Part shown: positions 17,346 to 26,932 of the stretch, piece after piece
How the letters are laid out: each line of letters begins with the position of its first letter
Position numbering within the stretch: position 1 is the first letter of the stretch
Origin: JANRIC01 sp033765345
GTDB taxonomy: Bacteria > Bacteroidota > Bacteroidia > Cytophagales > Microscillaceae
Direction of reading: 5' to 3'
NCBI GenBank assembly: GCA_033765345.1
Contig: JANRIC010000044.1
Location: forward strand, 19,003 to 83,002
DNA: 64,000 nt
Position numbers and translations under genes: made by a program
The notes under the pieces: generated by a model
Databases searched by the model: none
Seen by the model: the letters and a program-made list of their open reading frames with translations, nothing else
What the model was told of the DNA's origin: nothing

Positions 17346-20300
17346 TTACTCCAGTTCTTTTCGGAGCTGGAGGAATACCTTGCTACAAACTTCATCTAAC
17401 TCGCCGATGAGCTCGGGTAAGGCATCTCGATTAGATGGATCTTCCTCAAATGAATATTTCTCAATAAAGCGTATATTGTCATACAAAATATCAATCCCCA
17501 TCAGATTGATGGATGATTTCAGGCGGTGTGCCAGTTTGCCGATTTCTCCCCAGGCATTATTTTTAAGATGATCCTTCATATCTTGCAATAAATCCGGTGT
17601 TTTATCCAGGAACATCCCAATCATTTTCTTAATCATTACTTCATCTCCTTCTACCATACTTCGGATTTTGGCAAGGTCATAGATTTTATCATCGCTATGG
17701 GTCTGAGGCTTCTTTTCCCTGCTAAAAGACTTTTTAGCATCATTTGCTTTGTTTTCAGGGCGATTTTTGGAATTTGTGCGATTGGTTCTTTCCTGACGCT
17801 TGGGATCACTTCCGATTACATACGCAATGGTATTAAACAGCTCAACAGGCTCAAAGGGCTTAGAAACATAAGCATTCATCCCTGCATTCAGGTATTTTTC
17901 GCTATCCCCCTTGAGGGCATTGGCCGTGAGGGCAATGATAGGGACATCGAGTTTGAGCTGCCGACGAATGATCCGGGTAGCTTCAATACCATTCATAATC
18001 GGCATTTGAATATCCATCAATACCACATCATAAGACTTTTGTGATAGCTTCTGCACGGCATCTCTGCCATTTTCTACTACCTCTACGTGCGTGCCCCATT
18101 CGTCCAGCAAGGTTGTAGCTAGGAATTGATTGATGTCGTGGTCTTCTGCCAGAAGAATTTCTATACCTTCCAGGCTGATGTCTTCTTGGTGAGTTTCTTG
18201 TCTGGCGACTAGGTCGGTTTCCTGCCCCACTTTGAGTTTTAAGGTAAAGAAAAATTTGGTTCCGATGGCTTTTTTGGTTTGTACTTTTAGTGTACCTCCA
18301 AATAAATCTACAAGGTGCTTACTGATTGATAAGCCCAGTCCGGTGCCTCCATACTTGCGTGTTGTATCATTATCACCCTGATTAAAACTTTCGAAAATAG
18401 TGCTGAGTTTACTCTCGTCAATTCCGATGCCGGTATCAATCACCTGAAATTTGATCACATTGTATTCATCAGTAGCTTCCAAAAGGATACACTCCACCTC
18501 TACACTGCCCCTTTCAGTAAATTTAATGGCATTATTGACGAGATTGAGCATAATTTGATTTAGGCGTACAGGGTCACCTACCAATACTTTATTAATTCTG
18601 CGGTCTACTTCATAAAAAAGCCCGATGCCTTTTTCTTCTGCTCTAAACCGAATAGAGTTACAGAGGTGACGAATCAAGCGGCTTAGGTCAAAACCAACAG
18701 ACTCGATGTTGAGTTTACCGGCTTCAATTTTGGATATGTCCAGAATATCATTGATGATCACGAGTAGATTATCAGCAGAAGCTTTGATAGCTTCCTGATA
18801 GGTCGCCTGGCGTGGCGTAAGTTCGGTCTTTTGGAGCAGGCGGGTCATGCCCAGAATGGCATTCATGGGGGTTCGAATTTCGTGACTCATATTGGCCAAA
18901 AACTGTTGTTTGGCACGACTACCTTCTTCGGCTTTGACTTTGGCAACCCTGAGCTCTTCTTCTTGTTTTTTGCGTTGGCTGATGTCTTCAATAAACATCA
19001 CAATCCCTTCTACTTTATTCTCGATGCCGTACCAGGGTCTTACTTCCCACTTAATCCAGGTTTCACGGCCGTCTTCCAGCATCACAAACTCTTCTTCGCT
19101 GCTTTCAATAGCCCCGTTTAGGCAGCGTTGATGTATATCTTTCCAGAATTCTGAAGATCTGGGGAAAATCGTGTAAAAATTCTTACCAACAACTTGAGTA
19201 TCTTTGATATTGTGTTCTTCGTTCCATTTATGACTAGCGGCCAGGTAGTTGAGGTCTTTATCAAACATAGCGATCGCAGCAGGTGCGGCTTCTACAAAAG
19301 ATTGTAGCTGATTTTGTTTGGTAATGAGTAGGTTTTCGGTTCTTTTCCTTTCGGTAATATCTCTTGAGAAGGTAATGATGTATTCCTTCCCTTCAAAGTT
19401 CATATATTGAGCGTTGATATCTACCGGAAAAATACTGTCGTCATCTCTTCGGTTGAAGCCCTCAATCGTAATTTTTTCCTGTTTTTTGATATGAATCAGA
19501 TAGTCGTCCCAGGGGTTGGTCTTGTCTAAATCCTGAATTCTGTGAGAAAGAGCTTGGGGGATGCTTTTTCCGAGGCGGTTAGCGGTTTCTTGGTTTAAGA
19601 ATACGATATTACCTTCGGCGTCAGTGACCAGGATAGCATCCCGGAAGTGATTAATCCATTTACGCAGGAGTTTGATTTGTTCCTCAGCATTACGGCGCCC
19701 TGTGATATTACGTGCCAATGCAGTCAATTCTTTTACTGTACCGTCTTGTTCTATGAGATGGACATTTTGCTCTACCCAAAGTTCTTCGCCGTTGCGAGTC
19801 ACAATGGGGAATTCTAGGAAGGTATGGGATGATTTTTCCTGGGATTGAATCTGATAGAAGCGTTCCACCTCATTTTTAAAATCTTCTCGGACGATTTTGG
19901 TAAAATACTCGTGGATGAGTTCTTTTTCGTCATAGCCTATGATCTGAAGTGTACCTGGATTGACGTAGGTAAAAAAGCCGTTTTGATCCACACGATAGAT
20001 AATATCGTGTGTTGATTCTACAATTTGTTGATAACTGTGGTCTTTTTCGGCTTTGGCTAGTAGTTTGTGGTGCGCAAAAGTATTGTGTACAGCCATACTA
20101 AACCGTAGGAATATTTCTTGCAGCGATGCCCAGAGGCTTTCCTGTGGTGATGAAGCCCCTTGTACATATATAAACCCCAAAGAAGGAAGTACGATGATGC
20201 TCTGAAAGTTCTGTTTTTTATTATTTTTCGGGAGAATTTCCGCATACTCGATCGGGTTGAGGATTTTGACTTCTTGTCCGGCGATAGTTTTGCAAATCGG

Positions 20301-20576
20301 GTGATCGGCAGGAATGGTTTTCAAATCCTTAGAATTCCGGTTTGTTGGGATTGAGGCAAATAATATCAAGCCTGGTGCAGGGTTTGATGAAGAAGTCAAC
20401 GTATTATCCAGCCAAATTTCGCCTCGGTCGAGCTTGCATTCGGATAATAAATTATTTAGAAAGTTATGACAAAGTGTATCTGGGTTTGTGGTATACCCAA
20501 TAGATAATGATAATCTGTATAGCAAAGCTATATCTTGATCTTTCAATGTATCCCTGTTAATTTGATCTGTATTCAT
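17346..20576 (-). CDS. Soluble hybrid histidine kinase (GAF-PAS-PAS-PAS-HisKA-HATPase-REC-Hpt)
   Basis: 1076 residues, no membrane segment. A GAF-like region at about 15-165 is followed by PAS domains at about 180-300, 299-420 and 422-545, DHp SHEIRTP (His565), ATPase domain to about 800 (DTGIGID, GGTGLGLSIS), receiver 800-925 (Asp855 in MDIQMP), a charged linker and a canonical Hpt with AHRLKSS (His1017). The layout parallels the 1665-residue kinase at 3148 but lacks the periplasmic sensor. It follows the NtrC-type regulator gene by 44 bp, so the two are an operon and a likely cognate pair. Confidence 0.93.
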   Translation of the reverse strand: MNTDQINRDTLKDQDIALLYRLSLSIGYTTNPDTLCHNFLNNLLSECKLDRGEIWLDNTLTSSSNPAPGLILFASIPTNRNSKDLKTIPADHPICKTIAGQEVKILNPIEYAEILPKNNKKQNFQSIIVLPSLGFIYVQGASSPQESLWASLQEIFLRFSMAVHNTFAHHKLLAKAEKDHSYQQIVESTHDIIYRVDQNGFFTYVNPGTLQIIGYDEKELIHEYFTKIVREDFKNEVERFYQIQSQEKSSHTFLEFPIVTRNGEELWVEQNVHLIEQDGTVKELTALARNITGRRNAEEQIKLLRKWINHFRDAILVTDAEGNIVFLNQETANRLGKSIPQALSHRIQDLDKTNPWDDYLIHIKKQEKITIEGFNRRDDDSIFPVDINAQYMNFEGKEYIITFSRDITERKRTENLLITKQNQLQSFVEAAPAAIAMFDKDLNYLAASHKWNEEHNIKDTQVVGKNFYTIFPRSSEFWKDIHQRCLNGAIESSEEEFVMLEDGRETWIKWEVRPWYGIENKVEGIVMFIEDISQRKKQEEELRVAKVKAEEGSRAKQQFLANMSHEIRTPMNAILGMTRLLQKTELTPRQATYQEAIKASADNLLVIINDILDISKIEAGKLNIESVGFDLSRLIRHLCNSIRFRAEEKGIGLFYEVDRRINKVLVGDPVRLNQIMLNLVNNAIKFTERGSVEVECILLEATDEYNVIKFQVIDTGIGIDESKLSTIFESFNQGDNDTTRKYGGTGLGLSISKHLVDLFGGTLKVQTKKAIGTKFFFTLKLKVGQETDLVARQETHQEDISLEGIEILLAEDHDINQFLATTLLDEWGTHVEVVENGRDAVQKLSQKSYDVVLMDIQMPIMNGIEATRIIRRQLKLDVPIIALTANALKGDSEKYLNAGMNAYVSKPFEPVELFNTIAYVIGSDPKRQERTNRTNSKNRPENKANDAKKSFSREKKPQTHSDDKIYDLAKIRSMVEGDEVMIKKMIGMFLDKTPDLLQDMKDHLKNNAWGEIGKLAHRLKSSINLMGIDILYDNIRFIEKYSFEEDPSNRDALPELIGELDEVCSKVFLQLRKELE

Positions 20577-20620
20577 ACATCAGAAGGTCATGCGTAAAAG
20601 CATCAGCAAAGAAATTTGCC

Positions 20621-21964
20621 TTATTCATCTTCGTTTTTAAGCATCCGATAGATGGTTGATTTACCAATATCTAGCTTTTTAGCCACTAACATAACATTAT
20701 TATCGTATTTTTCAAGGAAATGTTTGATAATACGATTGGTATACTCTCTGAGCGTGGTTTCTTCAAGCATCATATCTGACATAGAGGTAGCCGAATTAAA
20801 ACTGATGCTATCCGCTTCAATTTGGTTGTTGTTGGCCATTACGGCAGAAAGCTCCATCACGGCTTTAAGTTCTCGCACATTTCCGGGGAAGGGATATTTC
20901 ATCAGTTTTTTTTGTGCTTCTGGCGTGATGTTCATTTTTTCCAGCTTATTTTCTTTACAGAATTCATCAATAAAGAATTTGGCCAGCAGCAGGATGTCAT
21001 TTCCCCGGCTTCGAAGAGGTGGCACTTTGATAGGTAGCCCCAACAAACGATAAAATAAATCTTCCCGAAAATTTTTCTTTCTTACCTCTTCGGCCAGGTC
21101 ACGGTGAGTAGCTACAACGACCCTGACATCAATTTTGATGACTTCATTCCCTCCGACACGGTTAAATTCTTTTTCCTGTAAGACCCTCAGGAGTTTGGTT
21201 TGCATATTGAGGTCCATTTCGCCGATTTCATCCAAGAAGATCGTGCCTCGGTGTGCTTCTTCAAACTTACCGATGCGGCGGGTAGCAGCTCCTGTAAAAG
21301 CTCCCTTTTCGTGCCCAAAAAGCTCACTTTCAATAAGATCTCTAGGGATAGCGGCTACATTGACAGCCACAAAATTTCTTTTGCTTCGGGGAGAGTTATA
21401 GTGAATCGCCTTGGCTACCAGTTCCTTTCCTGTACCAGTTTCACCGGTAATAGATACAGTAATATTGGTTTTAGCAGCTTTTTCCATAAAAGCAAAAACT
21501 TTTTTGATGGCACTGCTATTTCCTTTGATGATCTTGCTGAACTCATATTTTTTACCGATTTCTTCACGCAGGTGGATAATTTCATCCCGAAGGCTGATAT
21601 TTTCCCGAATGTTTTTTACGGAATTCCAGATCCGATCTTTTGCATCATCATCCTTGACGATATAATCATAAGCACCTTCTTTCAGAAGTTTAACGGCTGT
21701 AGAAATATCTTCTTGCCCGGAGATAATGACAACAGGAATTTCCGGGTATTGAGATTTGATTTTTTTGAGAAGATCACCACCGCTCATATCTGGGAGCGAG
21801 TAGTCAAGTGTCACCAATGAGGGCTTACGATGAACACTATTCAAAAATTCTTTGGCAGTAGAAAATGTTTCTACTTCATAGTCAGGATTTAATGAAAGAT
21901 GATAAGACAATAATTGGGCGTACATCTCATCATCTTCAACCATAAATATTTTAAATGATTCCAT
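20621..21964 (-). CDS. NtrC-family sigma-54-dependent response regulator
   Basis: 447 residues. The N-terminal receiver has Asp54 in TLDYSLPD. The AAA+ domain has Walker A GETGTGKE (about 174-181) and the sigma-54 contact loop GAFTGA (221-226). The C-terminal Fis-type helix-turn-helix has VAKKLDIGKSTIYRML. It should activate promoters read by RNA polymerase with sigma-54 when phosphorylated. The hybrid kinase directly downstream is the obvious donor through its Hpt domain. No -24/-12 (TGGC-N8-TTGC) promoter was recognised in the intergenic regions read, so targets probably lie elsewhere. Confidence 0.94.
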   Translation of the reverse strand: MESFKIFMVEDDEMYAQLLSYHLSLNPDYEVETFSTAKEFLNSVHRKPSLVTLDYSLPDMSGGDLLKKIKSQYPEIPVVIISGQEDISTAVKLLKEGAYDYIVKDDDAKDRIWNSVKNIRENISLRDEIIHLREEIGKKYEFSKIIKGNSSAIKKVFAFMEKAAKTNITVSITGETGTGKELVAKAIHYNSPRSKRNFVAVNVAAIPRDLIESELFGHEKGAFTGAATRRIGKFEEAHRGTIFLDEIGEMDLNMQTKLLRVLQEKEFNRVGGNEVIKIDVRVVVATHRDLAEEVRKKNFREDLFYRLLGLPIKVPPLRSRGNDILLLAKFFIDEFCKENKLEKMNITPEAQKKLMKYPFPGNVRELKAVMELSAVMANNNQIEADSISFNSATSMSDMMLEETTLREYTNRIIKHFLEKYDNNVMLVAKKLDIGKSTIYRMLKNEDE

Positions 21965-22401
21965 TCTGTATTTTACGAAAGCACGATTAAACCTTCAGAT
22001 AATTATCAAAAACTTATACATCAAATCACAATAAATGTTCCAACTTTAAGGGAAATATACTCCCATCAGAAGACAGTAAAAATACGTATTATATAGGATA
22101 TTATACCTAATACATACTCGAAATTTGATGAAAAAAAAGAATGGTTAAAGTTAATTAACTGAAAATCAATTAATTGTAATTTTATTTTTGCAATTACTTC
22201 TTGATTTGAAATATGGTCTAAAATAGGGAGAAGTTTTCAAAAAAGAATAATTTTTCTAAAAAAAAATATAATTTTTCAGTTTAGCATCAATTTTCAGGAA
22301 AAGTTTTGAAATTCCCCCTGCAATTTTAACTTTGCAAGAGGGTATACTTCCTCAAGCCGAAAGAAAAACCCTGTGCTTCAACAAACGTACAAAGATTTGA
22401 A
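21965..22401. other. AT-rich divergent intergenic region
   Basis: No gene supported. It separates the NtrC-type operon from a small membrane protein gene and contains the candidate promoter at 22305-22334. The left 300 bp has only AT-rich sequence with no clear motif. Confidence 0.4.
22305..22334 (+). promoter_or_regulatory. Candidate Bacteroidota-type promoter
   Basis: TTTG (22305-22308), an 18-nt spacer and TAACTTTG (22327-22334) match the TTTG / TAnnTTTG consensus at both boxes. Expected start about 22340, 60 bp before the ATG at 22402. Confidence 0.6.
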
Positions 22402-22746
22402 ATGATTGAGTATAAAAACCCTATTACTAGAATGACGAACCGACAAAAATTAGGTTTAATGATTGGTGTAACAGCAAGCCTCACAGGGGCTTATTATTGG
22501 TATAAAAATCGTAAACCACAATTTAAAATCTTGGAATTCAATAATCAGAGCCGAACCGTTAAGTGGCAATACGGTAAAATAGTCAATATCGCTAAGGCGG
22601 GGCAAAATGATACGTATAGTAGCAGCCCTAATTCGGATTATTTCGTCAATGTGGATGCTATTCGCAGCGGTCAGGACGTAATTGGAATTCGCTTTAATTT
22701 TTTAGGGAAAGATAATCGGGAGCCCAAGTTTGTGTATTTCAATTAA
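22402..22746 (+). CDS. Hypothetical protein with one N-terminal membrane helix
   Basis: 114 residues; family not recognised. A single hydrophobic helix (about 16-33, LGLMIGVTASLTGAYYW) is followed by a basic stretch and about 75 residues that look like a small beta-rich domain facing outward or inward. A good two-box promoter lies 60 bp upstream, which supports it as a real gene. No neighbour on the same strand gives a functional hint. Confidence 0.6.
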   Translation: MIEYKNPITRMTNRQKLGLMIGVTASLTGAYYWYKNRKPQFKILEFNNQSRTVKWQYGKIVNIAKAGQNDTYSSSPNSDYFVNVDAIRSGQDVIGIRFNFLGKDNREPKFVYFN

Positions 22747-22855
22747 TAATCAAAGGGACTTAAATCAATTTGTTTTTTTACAAACTTAGGGAGCATCTTT
22801 AAGAAGCTTCGTAGCGTTTGGTTTGAGGTAAGAGCATTGTACTTACTCCTGATAA

Positions 22856-23869
22856 TTAAGTATTTTGCTCTACCTTCTCCAATCTTTTATACACTTCTCC
22901 AATCAAATTTAGAAGTGCCTGCATATCGGGTAGGTGATTAGTGCCTAGTTGAGCGCGCAGGAAATTAACGCCACGTAGTTTAAAAATGTATTTTTTATCG
23001 TTTTCTATTTGATCCATCCGAATACCTGTGGAAGTAGCAGGTAATCCAACCGGACGAAGCCTATACTGCTTTTTAGATACAACCAATTTGAGCGTATGGC
23101 TAATTTTCACCTTGTACTTGGTTTTGTACTTGGTTTTATATTTGCCGGATGCGGAGCGTTTGGTACGGGAGAAATTACGTCGACGGCTCATATCTTTGAG
23201 ATGATAGATCAGCGTACTGCCGTCGGAAAGTCGGGTAGAAAGTCTTAATACATCGTATTGGGCGTATTCGGTATCTTTATGAACATAACCGGTAGGTGTT
23301 GTATAATTGGGTCTGAGTGTATCGGAGCCTTTTTGAAATTTGCGAGGGCTAAAATTCATCAATAATTTGATTGTTGTTTCGGTTTGGCATTCTTCTTTTA
23401 AAAAATTTAGAAGTGGCAAAAGATAATTTCGGATGATGTTGGGGAAGTCCGATTGTTCGGTTTGTTTGAGTTTGCGATTGAGTACAGCATATTTTTGCCC
23501 TTGCGGGCTGTAGCGGTAGATCAAGCCGGCCAGAATAAAAAATCCAATTGCCCCCATAAAAATCCAAGCGGGTATAGGAATCTCAAAGATTAAAGAAATG
23601 AAAAAAAACAGTCCGGTGGCAAAAATCCCCCAAAGTGAGATTCTACGGCCTAGATTTCGCCAAATGCCTTTGCCTAGTTGCTCTACTGCCAGGTCGCGGA
23701 TTTTGTCGTAATGCGCCAACCCGTGCAGAAACTCGGTCCATTCCAAAGGTTTTTTTTCGTCTTCTATAAATTTTTGCTCAATGATTTTGAGATGCCTTTC
23801 GTCTAATGCCAATAAAGCTACATAAGCCTCCTCAATAAGGGTAAAATCTTTTTCTTGGGTTTTTGCCAT
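22856..23869 (-). CDS. Hypothetical protein with two membrane helices
   Basis: 337 residues from the ATG at 23869 (an upstream ATG at 23899 adds 10). Family not recognised. Two hydrophobic segments close together (about 80-100 and 103-125) make a hairpin anchor; the N-terminal 75 and C-terminal 200 residues should both be cytoplasmic. A short basic repeat of KYKT units lies near residue 245, encoded by a 12-bp DNA repeat around 23108-23145. It is monocistronic as far as seen. Confidence 0.65.
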   Translation of the reverse strand: MAKTQEKDFTLIEEAYVALLALDERHLKIIEQKFIEDEKKPLEWTEFLHGLAHYDKIRDLAVEQLGKGIWRNLGRRISLWGIFATGLFFFISLIFEIPIPAWIFMGAIGFFILAGLIYRYSPQGQKYAVLNRKLKQTEQSDFPNIIRNYLLPLLNFLKEECQTETTIKLLMNFSPRKFQKGSDTLRPNYTTPTGYVHKDTEYAQYDVLRLSTRLSDGSTLIYHLKDMSRRRNFSRTKRSASGKYKTKYKTKYKVKISHTLKLVVSKKQYRLRPVGLPATSTGIRMDQIENDKKYIFKLRGVNFLRAQLGTNHLPDMQALLNLIGEVYKRLEKVEQNT

Positions 23870-23977
23870 AAAGAGCCGATTTTTTTTAAAAATAAGCAAT
23901 TATCGTTCAATAAAACAAATTATTTTGCAAGGAATGATTTTCATTTTGACCAATTTTTTCAAAAAATCTCAAGATCA

Positions 23978-24008
23978 TTTGTATTCTAAAAAAATATTCC
24001 TACCTTGC
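23978..24008 (+). promoter_or_regulatory. Candidate promoter for a short RNA
   Basis: TTTG (23978-23981), a 19-nt spacer and TACCTTGC (24001-24008). The -33 box and spacing are ideal; the -7 box matches TAnnTT but not the final TG. Confidence 0.45.
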
Positions 24009-24011
24009 CCC

Positions 24012-24079
24012 CACTACATAGCTGGTTGAAGGATAACAGGGGCATAGAATCCCGCCCGGGATTTAGCCCCTGTTTTTTT
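24012..24079 (+). ncRNA. Candidate small RNA ending in a strong terminator
   Basis: A promoter-like sequence ends at 24008. The next 27 bp are unstructured, then a near-perfect hairpin follows: ACAGGGGC (24036-24043) pairs with GCCCCTGT (24066-24073), and AATCCC/GGGATT forms an inner stem, followed by seven T. The U tract exists only on the plus strand, so transcription should run rightwards, although both flanking genes are on the minus strand. No ORF longer than a few codons fits. The family was not recognised; the start is inferred. Confidence 0.45.
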
Positions 24080-24144
24080 ATGCCCATTTTGCAAATTCTA
24101 ATTATTTAGTATCTTGTGGCTTTGTTTGTATTCCTTTTACCACT

Positions 24145-24232
24145 TTACCTATGGCAGCCCCCCCTCCCGTTGTACTTAGTTTGCGAACTAAGCACGAAAA
24201 TTACGTGAGTCTGCGACTCAGCTGCGAAGCAG
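24145..24232. repeat. Palindrome cluster, copy A of dispersed element
   Basis: A C-rich leader GCAGCCCCCCCTCCC is followed by three consecutive short palindromes: CTTAGTT/AACTAAG (24175-24192), TGAGTC/GACTCA (24206-24220) and CTGC/GCAG (24222-24232). The same leader and the same palindrome style occur at 35034-35201. Confidence 0.6.
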
Positions 24233-24319
24233 AAGGCCTTGGCGCACCCGAAAAGCTTGTTTTTCAACAAATCTTATTGCATTGTTTTATGGTAATGTAG
24301 GCCATTTTCTTAGAAAATA

Positions 24320-24355
24320 AAACAGCCGAGGCTTCATCAGCTCGGTTGTTTTTGA
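24320..24355. terminator. Intrinsic terminator, probably of the E2 gene
   Basis: AAACAGCCGAG (24320-24330) pairs with CTCGGTTGTTT (24341-24351) with one G-U pair, T-rich on both sides. The nearest gene ending toward it is the E2 gene (stop 24709, minus strand), about 350 bp away. Confidence 0.5.
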
Positions 24356-24473
24356 TTTCGGGTTTATTTTTTTCTTCTCAGCAGCCCACGGACTTTGCCT
24401 TCGGCAGAAAGCGGACGCTTTCTAAATGCTTGGCACAAGCACCGCTTCGCTTATGCTTGCGCCAGGTTAAGGG

Positions 24474-24511
24474 GGAAAGTCTGCGAATTCCAGCCGAAGG
24501 CTTGGGACGTT
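24474..24511. repeat. Dispersed 38-bp repeat, copy 1
   Basis: It starts GGAAAGTCTG and contains AATTCCAGCCGAAGG. A second copy with few changes is at 61156-61193, also in a non-coding gap. Confidence 0.6.
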
Positions 24512-24708
24512 CTCAGCAGGAAAGTCTAAGATAAAATATTCTCTGTAAAATAACTGGATTTTTACATAAAAATCCGAGAGCCTCTGGATGCAGAATTCGG
24601 GTTTTTATGTTCTTATTCCTACTTAACCCTTAGGTTCAAGCGAGGAAGACTGAACCAGAGAGAAGCCACCAACCTAGTGCTTAAAAGGCGTTTGCTTGTG
24701 TAATGCTC

Positions 24709-26064
24709 TCAAATCTCTGTTTGCAAATCAAAAGCTTCCAGATAATCGGCTACTCTACGGGCAAAAGAACCTCCAAGTGCGCCGTCTATCACACGGTGAT
24801 CATAAGAGTGCGAGATAAACATCATGTGCCGGATTGCGATCATATCCCCACTGGGGGTTTCAATTACAGCAGGTTTTTTCTTGATAGAACCAAAAGCCAT
24901 AATAGCTACCTGAGGTTGCACAATGATGGGCGTACCCATTTCATTGCCAAAAGAGCCGATATTAGATATGGTGTAGGTACCACCGGAAAGTTCGTCGGCA
25001 CTGAGTTTGTTGAGGCGGGCGCGGTTGGCGAGGTCGTTGACCTTCTTGGTGAGGCCTACAAGGCTTAGGTGGTCGGCGTGGTGGATCACGGGTACGATCA
25101 GGTTGCCGTTGGGCAGTGCGGCTGCCATACCGATGTGGATGTCTTTTTTGACTAGGATTTTGTCGCCTTCTACGGAGATATTGACCATTGGGAAGTCTTT
25201 GAGGGCGCGGGCGGTGGCTTGGATAAAAATCGGGGTATAGGTGATGTTTTCACCTTCTTTTTTCTTGAATGCTTCTTTGATTTTATTGCGCCAGAGTACG
25301 ATATTGGTCACGTCTACCTCTACAAAGGTAGTGACGTGAGGAGAAATATGGACTGATTCCACCATCCGTTGTGCGATCATCTTACGCATACGATCCATCT
25401 CGATGATATCCATATTGCCATTGAGCGAAACGGCCGGCGTGCTTGGTATGGTAGAGGCTGTCGGAGTGAAAGCAGGAGTTTTTGGTGTCTCTAATTTGGT
25501 CTCGCCGGTTACTTGAGGAGTAAGGATTGCAGGCTTGATCTGTACTTCTTGGTTTTTTTTCTGTTGGACATAGTTTAGTATGTCGTGTTTGGTCACCCGG
25601 CTATCCATGCCTGTTCCAGGGATGGCAGACAACTCAAGCATACTGATATTCTCTTGCTTGGCGATATTGAGCACCAGGGGTGAATAAAAACGGTCGGTTT
25701 GGGTATCTTGGGGTTGTATAGGATTTTGGATGAATTCTTTGGCTTGGTTGAGGCTTTGCTCAATAGCCGCAAACACTTCCTGTGTATCTTCCTGATTTAG
25801 AGGGTTATCGGCAAGGGTTACTCCTTCTGTACTAATGATTGCAATGGGCTTGCCTACTTGTACTACTTCACCTTCTTTGGCCAGAATTTCCTGAAGGATA
25901 CCGGAGTGAGTGGCTGGGATTTCGGTATCTACTTTATCGGTAGCTACTTCCAATACTGGTTCGTCCTGCTCAATAGAATCCCCAACTTTTTTTAACCAGT
26001 TTAAAATAGTGCCTTCCATGACACTCTCGCCCATTTTGGGCATTAGCATTTCAACCAGAGCCAT
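24709..26064 (-). CDS. 2-oxoacid dehydrogenase E2 (dihydrolipoamide acyltransferase)
   Basis: 451 residues. An N-terminal lipoyl domain carries the lipoylated lysine in VATDKVDTEIPA (Lys44). A Pro/Thr-rich linker, an E1/E3-binding domain (about 125-160, SPLVLNIAKQENI ... VTKHDIL) and a second linker follow. The catalytic domain ends with HSYDHRVIDG (His423, Asp427). It moves acyl groups from lipoate to CoA in a pyruvate, 2-oxoglutarate or branched-chain complex; which one cannot be decided here because no E1 or E3 gene is adjacent. The single lipoyl domain and length fit branched-chain or 2-oxoglutarate type. Confidence 0.92.
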   Translation of the reverse strand: MALVEMLMPKMGESVMEGTILNWLKKVGDSIEQDEPVLEVATDKVDTEIPATHSGILQEILAKEGEVVQVGKPIAIISTEGVTLADNPLNQEDTQEVFAAIEQSLNQAKEFIQNPIQPQDTQTDRFYSPLVLNIAKQENISMLELSAIPGTGMDSRVTKHDILNYVQQKKNQEVQIKPAILTPQVTGETKLETPKTPAFTPTASTIPSTPAVSLNGNMDIIEMDRMRKMIAQRMVESVHISPHVTTFVEVDVTNIVLWRNKIKEAFKKKEGENITYTPIFIQATARALKDFPMVNISVEGDKILVKKDIHIGMAAALPNGNLIVPVIHHADHLSLVGLTKKVNDLANRARLNKLSADELSGGTYTISNIGSFGNEMGTPIIVQPQVAIMAFGSIKKKPAVIETPSGDMIAIRHMMFISHSYDHRVIDGALGGSFARRVADYLEAFDLQTEI

Positions 26065-26111
26065 AAGATTAATTTTAAGAATCCTTGAATTTTTTCACCT
26101 AAATCTTGGCT

Positions 26112-26119
26112 CAAAATTA
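26112..26119 (-). promoter_or_regulatory. Candidate -7 box for the E2 gene
   Basis: CAAAATTA on the plus strand reads TAATTTTG on the minus strand, matching TAnnTTTG, about 48 bp before the ATG at 26064. No clear -33 box. Confidence 0.35.
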
Positions 26120-26184
26120 AACAAAATTTTGATTAAATAGCCTTTTTTCAGTCTCGTTTTATAAAAACAAAATAAAATTGGGGA

Positions 26185-26901
26185 TTAATGCGCTCCTGCG
26201 TGACCGTTTCCATTAGGATGCAGATTAATTCCTTCCAGCAATTCCTCGAGACGTTGTAATTCCCGCTCTTTTTCCTGTTTTTTATCTTGATTGGTGGTAT
26301 TGTAGAGGGCGCGTTTTACGTTTGAGATGTCATATTTTGTACTTTTTTGTTTCCATTCTTTGCTTTCTTTTTTGAGCTTTTGGAAATCTTGCTGTAAGTT
26401 TTCAAGCTCGGTACGAAGTAGTCCGTTTGTTTTTCGTTCGGTTTCATATTGAGTAGTGATTTCGTGAAGGGCTGTGGTTTTCTGCGAAAGTTCGTGGTCT
26501 TGTTTGGAATTGACTTCTTCCAAAAAAATCTCTCCTACAAAATAAATGGCGGATGCTTTAAAAAAAGGGATGAACAAAGCACTTCCAATCTCGATAAATG
26601 CTCCATTTTCATAATACACCAAAATATCCTTGCCATAAAAAAGTAACCCCCCCACAAAATCCAGGGTTGCAAAAAACATAGGCATCCATTTTTTTTTGGA
26701 GTGTACAATAATGATAAAGGTAATGGTACTTAATCCCCCTGCCGCAATCAAAGCAATGAGGATATCCAAGACATTGTTCAGGCTGTAAGGGTTATGATGA
26801 TAATAAAGCTTGGCATACATTTGAAAAAATGTAAGAATCATGGTAGCCAACGCAAATACTGGAGCTTGTGGGCTTTTGATAAATTCATAAAAGCGTTTCA
26901 T
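26185..26901 (-). CDS. Hypothetical four-helix membrane protein with C-terminal coiled coil
   Basis: 238 residues. Four hydrophobic segments span about residues 13-130; a long charged coiled coil (about 130-215) follows, and the tail NGNGHAGAH is Gly/His rich. Family not recognised. The coiled coil should sit in the cytoplasm and make oligomers or contact partners. A -7 promoter match lies 32 bp upstream, so the gene appears to be transcribed on its own. Confidence 0.7.
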   Translation of the reverse strand: MKRFYEFIKSPQAPVFALATMILTFFQMYAKLYYHHNPYSLNNVLDILIALIAAGGLSTITFIIIVHSKKKWMPMFFATLDFVGGLLFYGKDILVYYENGAFIEIGSALFIPFFKASAIYFVGEIFLEEVNSKQDHELSQKTTALHEITTQYETERKTNGLLRTELENLQQDFQKLKKESKEWKQKSTKYDISNVKRALYNTTNQDKKQEKERELQRLEELLEGINLHPNGNGHAGAH

Positions 26902-26932
26902 AAGTCTAATCTCATATTGTTAATATTTTTAA

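Larger units (their letters stand above)
23900..24708. other. Long non-coding, repeat-rich region
   Basis: About 800 bp without a credible protein gene. It holds a candidate promoter plus short RNA (23978-24079), a cluster of small palindromes (24145-24232), a terminator-like hairpin (24320-24355), more short palindromes around 24380-24470, and a copy of a dispersed 38-bp repeat (24474-24511). Higher GC than its flanks. Confidence 0.6.

Noticed and set aside
21200..21820. 206-codon plus-strand frame antisense to the NtrC-type gene
   Set aside because: Phe-rich shadow over a gene with GAFTGA and Walker motifs.
24001..24079. The hairpin at 24036-24079 as a tRNA or a known riboswitch
   Set aside because: There is no T-loop or acceptor-stem pairing, and no riboswitch core was recognised; only a terminator-like fold fits.
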